Assembly (NCBI RefSeq): GCF_039523615.1
Contig: NZ_BAAAFQ010000004.1
Span: 186,001 to 250,000 of the forward strand
Origin: Psychrosphaera haliotis
GTDB taxonomy: Bacteria; Pseudomonadota; Gammaproteobacteria; Enterobacterales; Alteromonadaceae
Length of the DNA stretch: 64,000 bases
Direction: 5' to 3'
Below, in pieces: positions 1 through 9,130 of the stretch. A model generated the notes under the pieces. It made no database searches. It was not told where the DNA came from and saw only the letters and a program-made list of their open reading frames with translations. Within the stretch, counting starts at the first letter, position 1. Each line of letters begins with the position of its first letter. A program made the position numbers and the translations under genes.

Positions 1-1282
1 GAATTGTTTTAAAATGTTGAACACTTTCGTGTAAAACACTCATTTGAGATGTTGCTGAAAGCACTAAGTAATTTTTAATATTTACTCTTGATTTTGTTAA
101 TAAATGATTCAAACGTTCCGTCAATTTAATGTCTCTTTGGCTCATTCCTGCTGTATCTATTAACAATAGCTTTTTATCTCGTAATTGGTAGATCGCTTCT
201 GAAAGTTCTTCAGTATTTTTTGCTTGCTTAAGTGGACAGCCGAGTATTTTTGCATAAGTACCCAATTGCTCTAATGCACCAATCCTAAAACTATCAGTGG
301 TAATCAGACCCACTTTATCGGCACCATGGATTTGCGCAAAACGTGCTGCTAACTTTGCAATTGTAGTCGTTTTACCAACGCCTGTAGGACCAACTAATGA
401 ATACACGCCGCCACGTTTAATAATTTCATTATCGGTTGTATTTAACTGCTCAGTTAATAGCTCAAGCATTTTTGGCCAAGCCTGCTGAGCTTCTAGGTCA
501 TCGCTAATAAAATGAGATAAATGTTCAGCAACATTTGACGATAGGCCCATGTTATTTAACTTTTTAACTAACATTGCTTTAACTGGAGATTTACGATTAG
601 CGTCTTGTAACATTAGTTCAGAAACTTGATGCTTTAGCAGCTCTTTAATGGAATTCATTTCATCTTTTAAGTCCGACATTTGCTTGTCAAACTGACCTTG
701 AATTACATTGTGGCCCGATATGTTATTTGGTTGTTCGTTAATTTGACTTACGTTATTTTGCGGCGCAGCTACAGGCGCTACTTGGTTAGTATTTATTTGC
801 TCAGACTGGTCTTGCACTGTGTTGCGAGCACGGTTTAGCCACTGCTCAAATTCTGACTCGGCTTGTTGTGAAAGTGCTTGTGTTGCCAATTCAGATTTTT
901 GTTGGTTAGATAAATCATTATTAGCAGCCGCAACTTGCGGCACAGAGTTTGGCTGGTAAGTATTTGAAGGTGTGCCAGCTGAGTCGGCTCTTTGGCGCTT
1001 GAGCAACTCTTCAAGTGAGCTTGCTATCTTTGCAGCCCCTTCTGCATTTGGACCATCAAACTGATGTGCATTAGGTGCAGAAGCAGAGTTTGCTACTGGC
1101 GTATTTTGAGCTAAAGCTGGTGATTTAGGTTGAGGCTGCGCATCAGCGTCAATTGCTGCAACAATTTCTACACCTGTCGCTGTTTTTTTATTGGACATAA
1201 TTACAGCTTCTGGACCTAACTCTTCTTTAACTTGAGTTAGTGCCGTTCTCATATCTTTTGCAAAATAACGCTTAATTTTCAC
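1..1282 (-). CDS. flhF: FlhF, SRP-type GTPase for polar flagellum placement (3' end cut by window)
   Basis: FlhF marks the cell pole where the flagellum is assembled and controls flagellar number together with FlhG. About 427 codons are visible; the C-terminal end runs off the window. The reading frame starts with a GTG at 1282-1280, preceded by a strong GGAGG Shine-Dalgarno about eight bases upstream, and the protein begins MKIKRYFAK, the usual FlhF N-terminus. A low-complexity Gln/Ala/Pro/Asn-rich linker covers roughly residues 60-200. The GTPase domain follows, with the P-loop GPTGVGKTTT near residue 296 and DTAG near residue 375. The gene lies 22 bp after flhA on the same strand, as in Vibrio and Shewanella, and probably shares the flhA promoter. 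The identification is secure. Confidence 0.95.
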   Translation of the reverse strand, partial: MKIKRYFAKDMRTALTQVKEELGPEAVIMSNKKTATGVEIVAAIDADAQPQPKSPALAQNTPVANSASAPNAHQFDGPNAEGAAKIASSLEELLKRQRADSAGTPSNTYQPNSVPQVAAANNDLSNQQKSELATQALSQQAESEFEQWLNRARNTVQDQSEQINTNQVAPVAAPQNNVSQINEQPNNISGHNVIQGQFDKQMSDLKDEMNSIKELLKHQVSELMLQDANRKSPVKAMLVKKLNNMGLSSNVAEHLSHFISDDLEAQQAWPKMLELLTEQLNTTDNEIIKRGGVYSLVGPTGVGKTTTIAKLAARFAQIHGADKVGLITTDSFRIGALEQLGTYAKILGCPLKQAKNTEELSEAIYQLRDKKLLLIDTAGMSQRDIKLTERLNHLLTKSRVNIKNYLVLSATSQMSVLHESVQHFKTI

Positions 1283-1304
1283 TTTAAACCTCCGTCAAAC
1301 AGCT

Positions 1305-3419
1305 CTAACCAACTGAACTGACAATCTTAATTTGTTTTTCTTCCGGTATTTCTTGATAAGACAAGATAACCATGCCTGGTAAGCTATGTTTAACAAAACG
1401 AGATAACACGCTTCGCAACATTCCAGAGGTCAATAATATTGACGGCTCACCTGATAATTCCAGATTCCTGTGTGCTTCAGCTAAAGAAGTTTGAATTCGT
1501 TCAGCTAAGCCAGGCTCTATGCCAGCACCTTCATTTCCGGCTGACTGCAGGGACTGTTGCAACATCTGTTCCAACTCAGGCGCCAAGGTTATGACAGGTA
1601 TTTCATTAGTTGAACCAGCGATATCTTGGACGATAAATCGACGTAGTGAAATTCGACAGGCGGCGGTTAAAACATCAGGATCTTGGCTTTTAGGTGCATA
1701 CTCAACAAGGGTTTGAATAATTGAACGCATATCGCGAATAGTTACGTTCTCACTTAATAAGTTCTGTAATACTTTTGTCAGAACAGAAAGTGACAACATT
1801 TCTGGTACTAGGCCATCGACCAGTTTTGGGTAGTTCTTTTGAATCATTTCAAGTAAGTTCTGAGTCTCTTCGTGGCCCAGTAACTGCGCAGCATTATTGG
1901 TTAACAACTGACTAATGTGCGTTGCCACAACAGTAGCGGCATCTACAACGGTGTAACCTAAACTTTGAGCTTTATCTCTATTGCTATTTTCTATCCAAAC
2001 CGCCTCTAAACCAAACGCAGGATCTACCGTTTCTATGCCTTCAACTTTTCCAAATACCTGCCCTGGGTTAATGGCTAAATCTCTATCATGTCTAATTTCA
2101 GCTTCACCTATGGTTACGCCCATCAATGTAATTCGATAAACATTTGGGTCTAAATCTAAATTGTCACGAATATGGACAGCAGGTACTAAAAAGCCAAACT
2201 CTTGACTGAGTTTACGACGAACCCCTTTAATTCTTGATAGCAATTCACCGCCTTGACCTTTATCCACTAGAGGAATCAAGCGATAACCAACTTCTAATCC
2301 TATCGTGTCAACGTGATTAACATCATCCCAGCTGACATCTTTATTTTCTGCGGCTTCATGAGGTGACTCTAATGGTGCTTCCGACTCTGCTTTTTCTGCT
2401 GCTACAGCAGCTTCTGTAGTGCGTTTGTTTACCATATAAGCAGTGCCAATTAGCATAGCGCCAAACGCTAAGAACGTTAAGTGAGGCATACCAGGTACTA
2501 AGCCCATTGAAAATAGGACACCACCAGCAACGTAAAGTACTTTTTCAGTACCAAGCTGAGTTGAGAATTGTTGACCCATTTCTTGGTCAGTATTTTGACG
2601 GGTAACGACGATAGCAGTACCGATAGAGAGCAAAAGACCTGGTATTTGTGCAACTAGACCATCACCAATAGTAAGAATTGTATAGATTTCAACAGCCTCT
2701 CCAAATAGCAAGTCATGTTGAATCATGCCAATAAATAAGCCACCAATAATATTAATAAATAGAATGATGATGCCCGCTATCGCATCACCTTTAACAAATT
2801 TTGAAGCACCATCCATCGAACCGTAAAAATCGGCTTCTTTACCAATTTCTTCACGTCTTGCTTTAGCTTGCTCTGGCGTAATAAAGCCAGCATTTAAATC
2901 AGCATCGATCGCCATTTGCTTACCTGGCATCGCATCAAGTGTAAAACGAGCCGTTACTTCCGAAATACGACCAGCACCTTTGGTAACAACCACAAAGTTA
3001 ATGATAACCAGTATTGCGAATACAACTAGACCAACCGCATAGTTACCGCCAATAACAACACTACCAAAGGCTTCAATAACTTTACCTGCGGCATCACCAC
3101 CCTGATGGCCTTCTAACAGCACCACACGCGTTGAGGCGACATTTAGAGCTAGTCTTAAAACGGTTGCAATTAGAATAACTGAAGGGAAAGCGCCAAAATC
3201 TAGCGGTTTTAATGTGTAAACGGTTACGAGTAGAATAACTAACGCTAGTGCAATATTAAAAGAAAAGAGAATATCCAGCATCAAAGCTGGTAGCGGTAAT
3301 ATTACCATAGCCAACGCCGCCAATATAAATATCGGGGCACCTAAACCATTAATAAATTTAGTATTTTCTTTATTAAAAAGCTGATTAAACTTTGCAGTTA
3401 ATTCCATCACAACAACCAA
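1305..3419 (-). CDS. flhA: FlhA, flagellar type III export gate protein
   Basis: FlhA is the large export-gate protein of the flagellar type III secretion apparatus. It uses the proton motive force and its cytoplasmic ring docks substrates and chaperones. The 704-residue frame has about eight membrane helices in the first 310 residues, the conserved cytoplasmic-loop stretch RISEVTARFTLDAMPGK, and a large C-terminal cytoplasmic domain from about residue 350. The start is uncertain. A TTG at 3419 has an AGG six bases upstream, while the first ATG (3407, MELTAKF) lacks a well-placed Shine-Dalgarno. A sigma-54 type promoter sits just upstream in the 69 bp gap after flhB, so flhA-flhF is probably its own transcription unit. 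Confidence 0.96.
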   Translation of the reverse strand: MVVVMELTAKFNQLFNKENTKFINGLGAPIFILAALAMVILPLPALMLDILFSFNIALALVILLVTVYTLKPLDFGAFPSVILIATVLRLALNVASTRVVLLEGHQGGDAAGKVIEAFGSVVIGGNYAVGLVVFAILVIINFVVVTKGAGRISEVTARFTLDAMPGKQMAIDADLNAGFITPEQAKARREEIGKEADFYGSMDGASKFVKGDAIAGIIILFINIIGGLFIGMIQHDLLFGEAVEIYTILTIGDGLVAQIPGLLLSIGTAIVVTRQNTDQEMGQQFSTQLGTEKVLYVAGGVLFSMGLVPGMPHLTFLAFGAMLIGTAYMVNKRTTEAAVAAEKAESEAPLESPHEAAENKDVSWDDVNHVDTIGLEVGYRLIPLVDKGQGGELLSRIKGVRRKLSQEFGFLVPAVHIRDNLDLDPNVYRITLMGVTIGEAEIRHDRDLAINPGQVFGKVEGIETVDPAFGLEAVWIENSNRDKAQSLGYTVVDAATVVATHISQLLTNNAAQLLGHEETQNLLEMIQKNYPKLVDGLVPEMLSLSVLTKVLQNLLSENVTIRDMRSIIQTLVEYAPKSQDPDVLTAACRISLRRFIVQDIAGSTNEIPVITLAPELEQMLQQSLQSAGNEGAGIEPGLAERIQTSLAEAHRNLELSGEPSILLTSGMLRSVLSRFVKHSLPGMVILSYQEIPEEKQIKIVSSVG

Positions 3420-3444
3420 AAAACACCTAAGTTATAGTGCTTTC

Positions 3445-3462
3445 AGCAATGTTCAGGCCAAA
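3445..3462 (-). promoter_or_regulatory. sigma-54 promoter of flhA
   Basis: On the minus strand the sequence reads TTGGCCTGAACATTGCTG. It has the GG and GC dinucleotides exactly 10 bp apart and matches the consensus YTGGCACG-N4-TTGCW at all but two fixed positions. It lies 26-43 bp before the TTG start of flhA, in the only sizeable gap between flhB and flhA. Sigma-54 control of flhA is established in Vibrio; its use here is inferred. Confidence 0.8.
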
Positions 3463-3488
3463 TTTTATGTCAACAAAATGACTGCGTG

Positions 3489-4619
3489 TTAATAACGCAA
3501 TTCTGGTGGGATATCAGGGTTTTGATCAACGGGTTTTGGTTTTGTCCCTTTACCTTGTTCGTACATGTCTAATTGATAGACGTAGGCAAGCACTTGGGCC
3601 ACCGCTATAAACAATTGTTCTGGGACTTCTTGATTAATATCTGTAGTGTAATATATAGAGCGAGTTAACATTGGAGTTTCGATCATAGGCACTTCACGTT
3701 CTTTAGCGATTTTACGAATGTGCATTGCAATGAGATCGGCACCTTTGGCTACTACAAACGGCGCGTTAGATTTTTCAGTGTCGTATTTTATTGCCACAGA
3801 GTAATGAGTTGGGTTGGTAACTACCACATCCGCAGTGGGAACTTCGGACATCATTCTACGTTGTGAAACTTCTCTTTGGGCTTGCCTTATACGGCCTTTA
3901 ATCTCAGGGTTACCTTCAGTACTTTTATACTCGTCTTTGATTTCTTGCTTGCTCATTTTAAGCTGTTTGTTGTGATTCCATTTTTGAAACGGTACATCAA
4001 CTAAAGAAATAACAATGGTAGAGCAGCATAACCCTAAAAATATCCAGGCCAGCAATTCGGTTGCATCATAAGTATTGCCAGGCAAGTCTTCTAAACTTAA
4101 GTAAAGAATATCTACTAAGAATACGTCGATTAGTAAAATAGCAACGGTAGCCACTACTGCTACTTTTAAAATGGATTTGATAAGCTCAACTACAGCTTGC
4201 GTGCCGAACATCCTTTTAAAGCCCTTTAAAGGCGACATTTTGGAAAATTTGGGAGCCATGGCTTCCCAACTAAAATTAATACCGCCCAATAAACTATTTG
4301 AAACAAAAGCTGCAACTAAAATAACACCAAAAATACCCGCAAGTGGTCCAGCAACGTGAGTTAACACTTCACCAAACACGCTAAACATTTTTGTGGGATC
4401 AAAGGCATCGTCCCTATCAAGTGCAAACTGATTACCCATCACTTCAATAAGCTTTTTTCCTAAACTGGCGCCAAACATTAACATAGCTGATGCGCTAGCA
4501 ACCAAGACTCCTGTAGTCCCCAACTCTTTAGAACGCGCTATCTGGCCTTTTTTTCGGGCGTCTTCGAGACGCTTGGCCGTTGGTTCTTCTGTTTTTTCTT
4601 GATCGGAATCTTCTGCCAT
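3489..4619 (-). CDS. flhB: FlhB, export gate and substrate-specificity switch
   Basis: FlhB is the export-apparatus membrane protein whose self-cleavage switches secretion from rod/hook to filament subunits, in concert with FliK. The 376-residue product has a charged N-terminal tail, four membrane helices (about residues 35-55, 85-110, 145-170 and 185-210) and a cytoplasmic domain. The cleavage motif NPTH is intact at residues 269-272. The length is normal for the family. The gene lies 10 bp after fliR and ends the fliL-flhB run. A 69 bp gap carrying a sigma-54 promoter separates it from flhA. Confidence 0.97.
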   Translation of the reverse strand: MAEDSDQEKTEEPTAKRLEDARKKGQIARSKELGTTGVLVASASAMLMFGASLGKKLIEVMGNQFALDRDDAFDPTKMFSVFGEVLTHVAGPLAGIFGVILVAAFVSNSLLGGINFSWEAMAPKFSKMSPLKGFKRMFGTQAVVELIKSILKVAVVATVAILLIDVFLVDILYLSLEDLPGNTYDATELLAWIFLGLCCSTIVISLVDVPFQKWNHNKQLKMSKQEIKDEYKSTEGNPEIKGRIRQAQREVSQRRMMSEVPTADVVVTNPTHYSVAIKYDTEKSNAPFVVAKGADLIAMHIRKIAKEREVPMIETPMLTRSIYYTTDINQEVPEQLFIAVAQVLAYVYQLDMYEQGKGTKPKPVDQNPDIPPELRY

Positions 4620-4629
4620 TTTTCGCTAC

Positions 4630-5403
4630 CTAACAACCAATCATCGTGCACATCATTTCGATGGAACGTTGCCAGTTTTTATCAAAGTGAAAAACAAAGT
4701 TTTCCATTGTTAACCACATGACGATTAAACCCGACATCATGGTAAACGGAAAGCCGATGGAGAATATATTTAGTTGCGGCGCTGCTCGAGTCATAATTCC
4801 AAAACTCAAATTGATCACTAACATAGCCACAAGAGGAGCAAGCGCAAGGACTAATGCCGCTGCGAACATCCAACCGCCAAACAACACCAAGTCATAAAAC
4901 TTTCCTGTCGAAAACCAAACGTCAGTAATAGGTAATACATAAAAACTCTTTACCACCATTTGCATCATCGCTAAATGGCCGTCGATAGACCAAAACATGA
5001 GTGTTGAAAGTATTAAATAAAACTGACCAACCGCTGGTACGCTTAATCCGTTTGTTGGATCGACCATTGAGGCAAAACCCAAACCAGACTGCATCGCAAT
5101 AGCTTGGCCTGCAACCACAAACACTTGTAAAAAGATAACTGAAACAAAACCAATGGCGCTACCAATCATTATTTGTTGGAACACACGAATAGCCATTTCA
5201 AAGGAAAATAAATTGGTAAATGTTGATGGGGGTAATACTGGCATTACCATAATAGTAAACGCGACTGCATAAGCTGATTTGATTGGTCCAGGTATGGTTT
5301 TACCGCCTATCGCAATCATAATCATCATCATTGCTGAGATACGCGCAAAAGGCAGAAGAAGGTCTGCCTGGTATTGCATGATTTGTTGCAATAATGCGTC
5401 CAT
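4630..5403 (-). CDS. fliR: FliR, flagellar export gate membrane protein
   Basis: FliR, with FliP and FliQ, builds the helical export channel inside the MS ring. The 257-residue protein is almost entirely hydrophobic with about six membrane segments, and it has the normal length for the family. The order fliP-fliQ-fliR-flhB is the classical one, with gaps of 9-10 bp suggesting one transcript. Alternative starts were not needed: the first ATG gives the typical N-terminus with a hydrophobic helix within the first 40 residues. Confidence 0.96.
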   Translation of the reverse strand: MDALLQQIMQYQADLLLPFARISAMMMIMIAIGGKTIPGPIKSAYAVAFTIMVMPVLPPSTFTNLFSFEMAIRVFQQIMIGSAIGFVSVIFLQVFVVAGQAIAMQSGLGFASMVDPTNGLSVPAVGQFYLILSTLMFWSIDGHLAMMQMVVKSFYVLPITDVWFSTGKFYDLVLFGGWMFAAALVLALAPLVAMLVINLSFGIMTRAAPQLNIFSIGFPFTMMSGLIVMWLTMENFVFHFDKNWQRSIEMMCTMIGC

Positions 5404-5412
5404 TTTACTGAC

Positions 5413-5682
5413 CTAGCCTATGATCGATGGAATACGTTCAATTAAGTCTTTAGTAAAATCCATGATCATTCCCGTTATCCAGTGACCTGCAATCATTAAC
5501 GCTAATAACGTTACGATTAAGCGCGGTAAAAAGCTAAGCGTTTGTTCATTAATCGAGGTTGCAGCTTGGAACACCGCAACAATCAAACCCACGATTAATC
5601 CGGGAACAACCATAATTGCGACTAATATAATGATAAGCCAAAGCGCGTCTCTGAGAATATCGACAAATACTTCAGGTGTCAT
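5413..5682 (-). CDS. fliQ: FliQ, flagellar export gate subunit
   Basis: FliQ is a small export-channel subunit. At 89 residues with two hydrophobic helices (about 15-38 and 50-75) it has the size and topology of the family. It begins MTPEVFVDIL, a typical FliQ N-terminus. It sits between fliP and fliR with 9 bp gaps on either side, consistent with co-translation of the channel subunits. Confidence 0.96.
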   Translation of the reverse strand: MTPEVFVDILRDALWLIIILVAIMVVPGLIVGLIVAVFQAATSINEQTLSFLPRLIVTLLALMIAGHWITGMIMDFTKDLIERIPSIIG

Positions 5683-5691
5683 GGCGTTCTC

Positions 5692-6444
5692 CTAGGTTCC
5701 AAGTCCAAAACTTTTTGCTAACGTACCCATTACTAAGGTCCAGCCGTCAACTAATACAAACATCATGAGCTTAAACGGTAATGAAACAATCATAGGTGAT
5801 AGCATCATCATACCCATGGCCATCAATACTGACGCTACCACTAAATCTATTATTAAGAATGGGATGAAGAACATAAAACCAATTTGAAACGCTGTTTTTA
5901 ACTCTGATGTTACAAAAGAAGGAATTATAACGGTCAATGGTAGGTCATCCGGGCTATCAACTTGCGTATAACCGGCTATTTCTGCAAATGTTTCTAAATC
6001 TGAAATACGGGTTTGCGCCAGCATAAACTCACGCATCGGAACTTTTGCAATATCGTAAGCTTGTAAAGAGGTAATCTCTTCATTCAAATAAGGTTTTACT
6101 GCGTTTGCATGAACCTCTTCAAATACCGGAGCCATAATAAAAAAGCTTAAAAACAAAGACATGCCAACAAGTAATTGGCTATTTGGTGTTTGTTGTAAAC
6201 CAAGCGCTTGGCGAAGGATAGCGAGTACTACTATAATTCGCGTGAAAGACGTCATTAACATGACAATGGCAGGAATGAAGCTTAACGCAGTCATCATCGC
6301 CAGTACTTGCAATGTTATGCTGTATTCTTTACTGCCATCAGGATTATCCGTTACTGTAACGGCTGAAATAACACCACCATCAGCTAGGACATCTGGCGTA
6401 AATACTAAAAGTAGTACAGTAAGAAAAGAGAAGAAGACTTTCAT
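5692..6444 (-). CDS. fliP: FliP, flagellar export gate subunit
   Basis: FliP forms the core of the flagellar export channel. The 250-residue product begins with a cleavable signal peptide (hydrophobic residues 3-20, ending near VLADG), as usual for FliP, followed by four membrane helices. A conserved family stretch, MLMTSFTRI, is visible near residue 62. The gene starts 24 bp after the fliO stop. Confidence 0.97.
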   Translation of the reverse strand: MKVFFSFLTVLLLVFTPDVLADGGVISAVTVTDNPDGSKEYSITLQVLAMMTALSFIPAIVMLMTSFTRIIVVLAILRQALGLQQTPNSQLLVGMSLFLSFFIMAPVFEEVHANAVKPYLNEEITSLQAYDIAKVPMREFMLAQTRISDLETFAEIAGYTQVDSPDDLPLTVIIPSFVTSELKTAFQIGFMFFIPFLIIDLVVASVLMAMGMMMLSPMIVSLPFKLMMFVLVDGWTLVMGTLAKSFGLGT

Positions 6445-6468
6445 AGACTCTACAGGTCCTTTATATAA

Positions 6469-6942
6469 TTAATTTTTTTTAGTCTTTGGAAGCTCATTGT
6501 TCAGCAATTCGGTTAGTTTGTTAAGTAATTTATTATTAGGCACCGAAAAACTACTCGGAGTTATGTTTTCATCTAATTTAAATAACGTATTAACACTGTG
6601 TGGAGTAACACCAATTGCATATTGTTGCTGTTGGATTTCTATAATGACAATTCTTTCTCTGCCACCTAATGATAAGCTTGTAATCGTTTTCATATGATTA
6701 CTTTGATGTGGCGTAAGGTTGAACTTTTTAGCAACCCAAGCCGTTACATAAATCACCACAACTATGGCAATTAACGCCATTAACATTGGTAATAACGCGC
6801 CATCGGTAGGAGAGCTCAAATTAGGATTCGAAGCTACTGTGCTCGTTACTTTGGCACCAGGCTCTACAGCAGAGATAGCAAGTGGGCTAAACAAAAGTCC
6901 ACCTGCTACTATTTTTTTAACGAAGCTTTTTAATTCTTTCAA
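6469..6942 (-). CDS. fliO: FliO, export-gate assembly protein
   Basis: FliO is a membrane scaffold that helps FliP assemble. The 157-residue frame has an N-terminal hydrophobic segment resembling a signal peptide (residues 10-25), a single membrane helix at about 52-70, and the conserved post-membrane segment containing SLGGRERIVIIEI. The only start that keeps the N-terminal signal is a TTG at 6942, since an in-frame stop lies just upstream. This start lies inside the end of fliN, giving a 26 bp overlap, so translation is likely coupled. FliO sequences diverge quickly; position and domain pattern support the call. Confidence 0.88.
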   Translation of the reverse strand: MKELKSFVKKIVAGGLLFSPLAISAVEPGAKVTSTVASNPNLSSPTDGALLPMLMALIAIVVVIYVTAWVAKKFNLTPHQSNHMKTITSLSLGGRERIVIIEIQQQQYAIGVTPHSVNTLFKLDENITPSSFSVPNNKLLNKLTELLNNELPKTKKN

Positions 6943-7306
6943 TTTGGCTGATCACATCTGTTAAACGAATACCAAACTTATCATTAACCACCACTACTTC
7001 GCCATGGGCAATTAATGTTCCGTTAACTAATACGTCTAAAGGCTCACCAGCAACACGGTCTAACTCAACAACCGAGCCTTGGTTTAGCTGTAGTAAGTTA
7101 CGAATACTAATTTTACTTCGGCCTACTTCCATAGAGATATTAACTGGGATATCAAGAATCGTCTCTAGCTTACCTGACTCTTCTTCGTTTAAAGAACCAC
7201 CTGTGTCGGTTAACTCATCGAGTTCTGCCGGTTGAACGTCGCCACCATCTTCGGCTTCGGCTAGGGCTGCTGCCCACTCGTCCATTGTATCTTGATCTTC
7301 ACTCAT
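6917..7306 (-). CDS. fliN: FliN, flagellar C-ring switch protein
   Basis: FliN forms the lower C-ring of the rotor and binds FliH/FliI during export. The 129-residue protein has an acidic N-terminal tail (residues 1-45) and a C-terminal SpoA/FliMN domain, with stretches such as NISMEVGRSKISIRNLL and GEVVVVNDKFGIRLTDV. The end overlaps the fliO start by 26 bp. The length and order after fliM are normal. Confidence 0.96.
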   Translation of the reverse strand: MSEDQDTMDEWAAALAEAEDGGDVQPAELDELTDTGGSLNEEESGKLETILDIPVNISMEVGRSKISIRNLLQLNQGSVVELDRVAGEPLDVLVNGTLIAHGEVVVVNDKFGIRLTDVISQIERIKKLR

Positions 7307-7336
7307 AACACTTACCTTTGTTTAATTGGGTAACAC

Positions 7337-8404
7337 TCAAAGCTCTAAGTCATCTTCAAGTGCGAGTAATTCTGAATCATCGTCTAAACGACGACCGCCT
7401 TTAGTCAATACATTCATCTCTGATTTAGCTGACTCTGGACGCTTAATTTTTTCTGAAATCTGCAATGCAACATTGTCTCTGCATCGGCCTAGTTTTGCTC
7501 TATACGTTGGTAACTCTTCAATAAATACAGTGATATGCTCTGGCATTTCAATCGGAATAATGTCGCCATCTTTTAAGTCCATTACCTGATGTAATGGTAA
7601 ATTCATTTCTAAAAGTTGCGTATGCAAGTCTACGTAAACATCCATAATTTCATCACGTAGCGCTTTACTCCAACGGTAATCAGTATCTTCTCTATCACTT
7701 TGAACACCGGCATCAAGTAACTCACGAATAGGTTCCAGCATCGAGTATGGAAGTGCGACATGGAAATCACCGCCACCGCCATCCAATTCAATATGGAATG
7801 AGCTAATTACAATAACTTCAGTTGGCGAAACAATATTTGCCATTGCCGGGTTTACTTCTGAGTCTAAATATTCAAAAGAGACATCCATAACCGGTGACCA
7901 TGCTTCTTTATAGTCTTCAAATATTAACTTTAATAACATTTGAATAATGCGTCGTTCCGTTGGTGTAAATTCTCGTCCTTCAATTTTTGCGTGATATCGG
8001 CCATCACCACCAAAGAAGTTATCAACTAAGATAAAAACAAGACGAGCTTCCATCGTAATTAAGCCGGTGCCTTTTAATGGACGAAAACGAACCATGTTAA
8101 GACTAGTAGGAACGAATAACGAATGTATATATTCACCAAACTTAATCATCTGAACGCCATTAATTGACACTTCAGCTGTGCGGCGCATCATATTAAATAG
8201 ACTGATCCTCATGTGTCGGGCAAAACGTTCATTAACCAACTCAAGGGTTGGCATACGACCACGAACAATTCTATCCTGCGAAGAAAAGTCATAGTCAGAC
8301 ATGCCGTGACCACCGCCACCGCCTTCGTCTATCTCTTCTTCTTCAACGTCATCGACACCATGGAGTAGCGCATCAATTTCGTCTTGTGACAGTAAATCAG
8401 TCAT
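7337..8404 (-). CDS. fliM: FliM, flagellar switch protein that receives CheY-P
   Basis: FliM links FliG to FliN in the C-ring and receives phosphorylated CheY. The 355-residue product opens with the CheY-binding peptide LSQDEIDALLHGV (residues 4-16), then an acidic/glycine linker, the CheC-like middle domain (about 40-230) and a C-terminal SpoA domain. It follows fliL by 31 bp. Family length is normal. Confidence 0.97.
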   Translation of the reverse strand: MTDLLSQDEIDALLHGVDDVEEEEIDEGGGGGHGMSDYDFSSQDRIVRGRMPTLELVNERFARHMRISLFNMMRRTAEVSINGVQMIKFGEYIHSLFVPTSLNMVRFRPLKGTGLITMEARLVFILVDNFFGGDGRYHAKIEGREFTPTERRIIQMLLKLIFEDYKEAWSPVMDVSFEYLDSEVNPAMANIVSPTEVIVISSFHIELDGGGGDFHVALPYSMLEPIRELLDAGVQSDREDTDYRWSKALRDEIMDVYVDLHTQLLEMNLPLHQVMDLKDGDIIPIEMPEHITVFIEELPTYRAKLGRCRDNVALQISEKIKRPESAKSEMNVLTKGGRRLDDDSELLALEDDLEL

Positions 8405-8435
8405 ATTTTTCTCTTATGTTTATTTGGTTCTAATG

Positions 8436-8969
8436 CTATTGCATTACAAAACCTGTAAATAACACTTCTTCTACAATTTTAGATCCAGCAACATCAATAA
8501 CAGACTTCTGCACTTCTTGTGCCGCTTTTAACTTTAATGCGTCTTTTCCTGCAGAAGTTGCTAATGCATCAGCATTACCTGTACTAAATGCTTTTAATAA
8601 AGCACCTTCTATCAATGGGATATGTTTCTGAGCTAACTCTTCATTATTGTCACCACGAACCATCAATTGCACCTTGATTTGAACCAATCTATCGCGCGAG
8701 GTACCTGGGACATTAAACGTAAATGGGCGTGGCATAGTGACATACTTTGCCGTTCCAACTTCAACAGGTTCATTGGCTTTAGCTTCGCCTTCACCTTCAG
8801 ATTGTTCGGTTGCGGTTTCATCAACAGGCGCATCGTCACCACTCAACAAGAAAAATGCTGCGGCTGCACCTACTACAATAACAACGACAGCAATGATAAT
8901 AATCATCATTTTATTACCGCCTTTACCACCTTCTTCTTCGAGTGTTAACTCTTCATTTTCGTCTGCCAT
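8436..8969 (-). CDS. fliL: FliL, stator-associated flagellar membrane protein
   Basis: FliL forms a ring around the stator units and supports motor torque. The 177-residue form begins MADENEEL. It is chosen over an in-frame TTG 12 bases upstream because the Shine-Dalgarno TTGGAGC overlaps that TTG and lies six bases before the ATG at 8969. The protein has an acidic cytoplasmic tail, one membrane helix (about residues 22-45), an acidic periplasmic linker and the FliL domain ending FTGFVMQ. A 161 bp gap separates it from fliK, and no convincing promoter was found there on the minus strand. Confidence 0.94.
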   Translation of the reverse strand: MADENEELTLEEEGGKGGNKMMIIIIAVVVIVVGAAAAFFLLSGDDAPVDETATEQSEGEGEAKANEPVEVGTAKYVTMPRPFTFNVPGTSRDRLVQIKVQLMVRGDNNEELAQKHIPLIEGALLKAFSTGNADALATSAGKDALKLKAAQEVQKSVIDVAGSKIVEEVLFTGFVMQ

Positions 8970-9130
8970 TTTTAGCTCCAACTGAATTATATAAAGACCT
9001 ATACATGTTATTGTCGATCGCTAGTTTTGGCAAACAATATGGTTGCAGTTTGTTTAACTGAATAAATAAACCGCACCTATTGTGTTAAATACCATCACTT
9101 TAAAGCTTAAACCATGCTCAGCGAATAATT

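Noticed and set aside
8970..9130. A sigma-54 or sigma-28 promoter for fliL
   Set aside because: All GG dinucleotides on the minus strand lack GC, GT or GA with TTG at the right spacing, and the TAAA/GCC pair is spaced too far apart.
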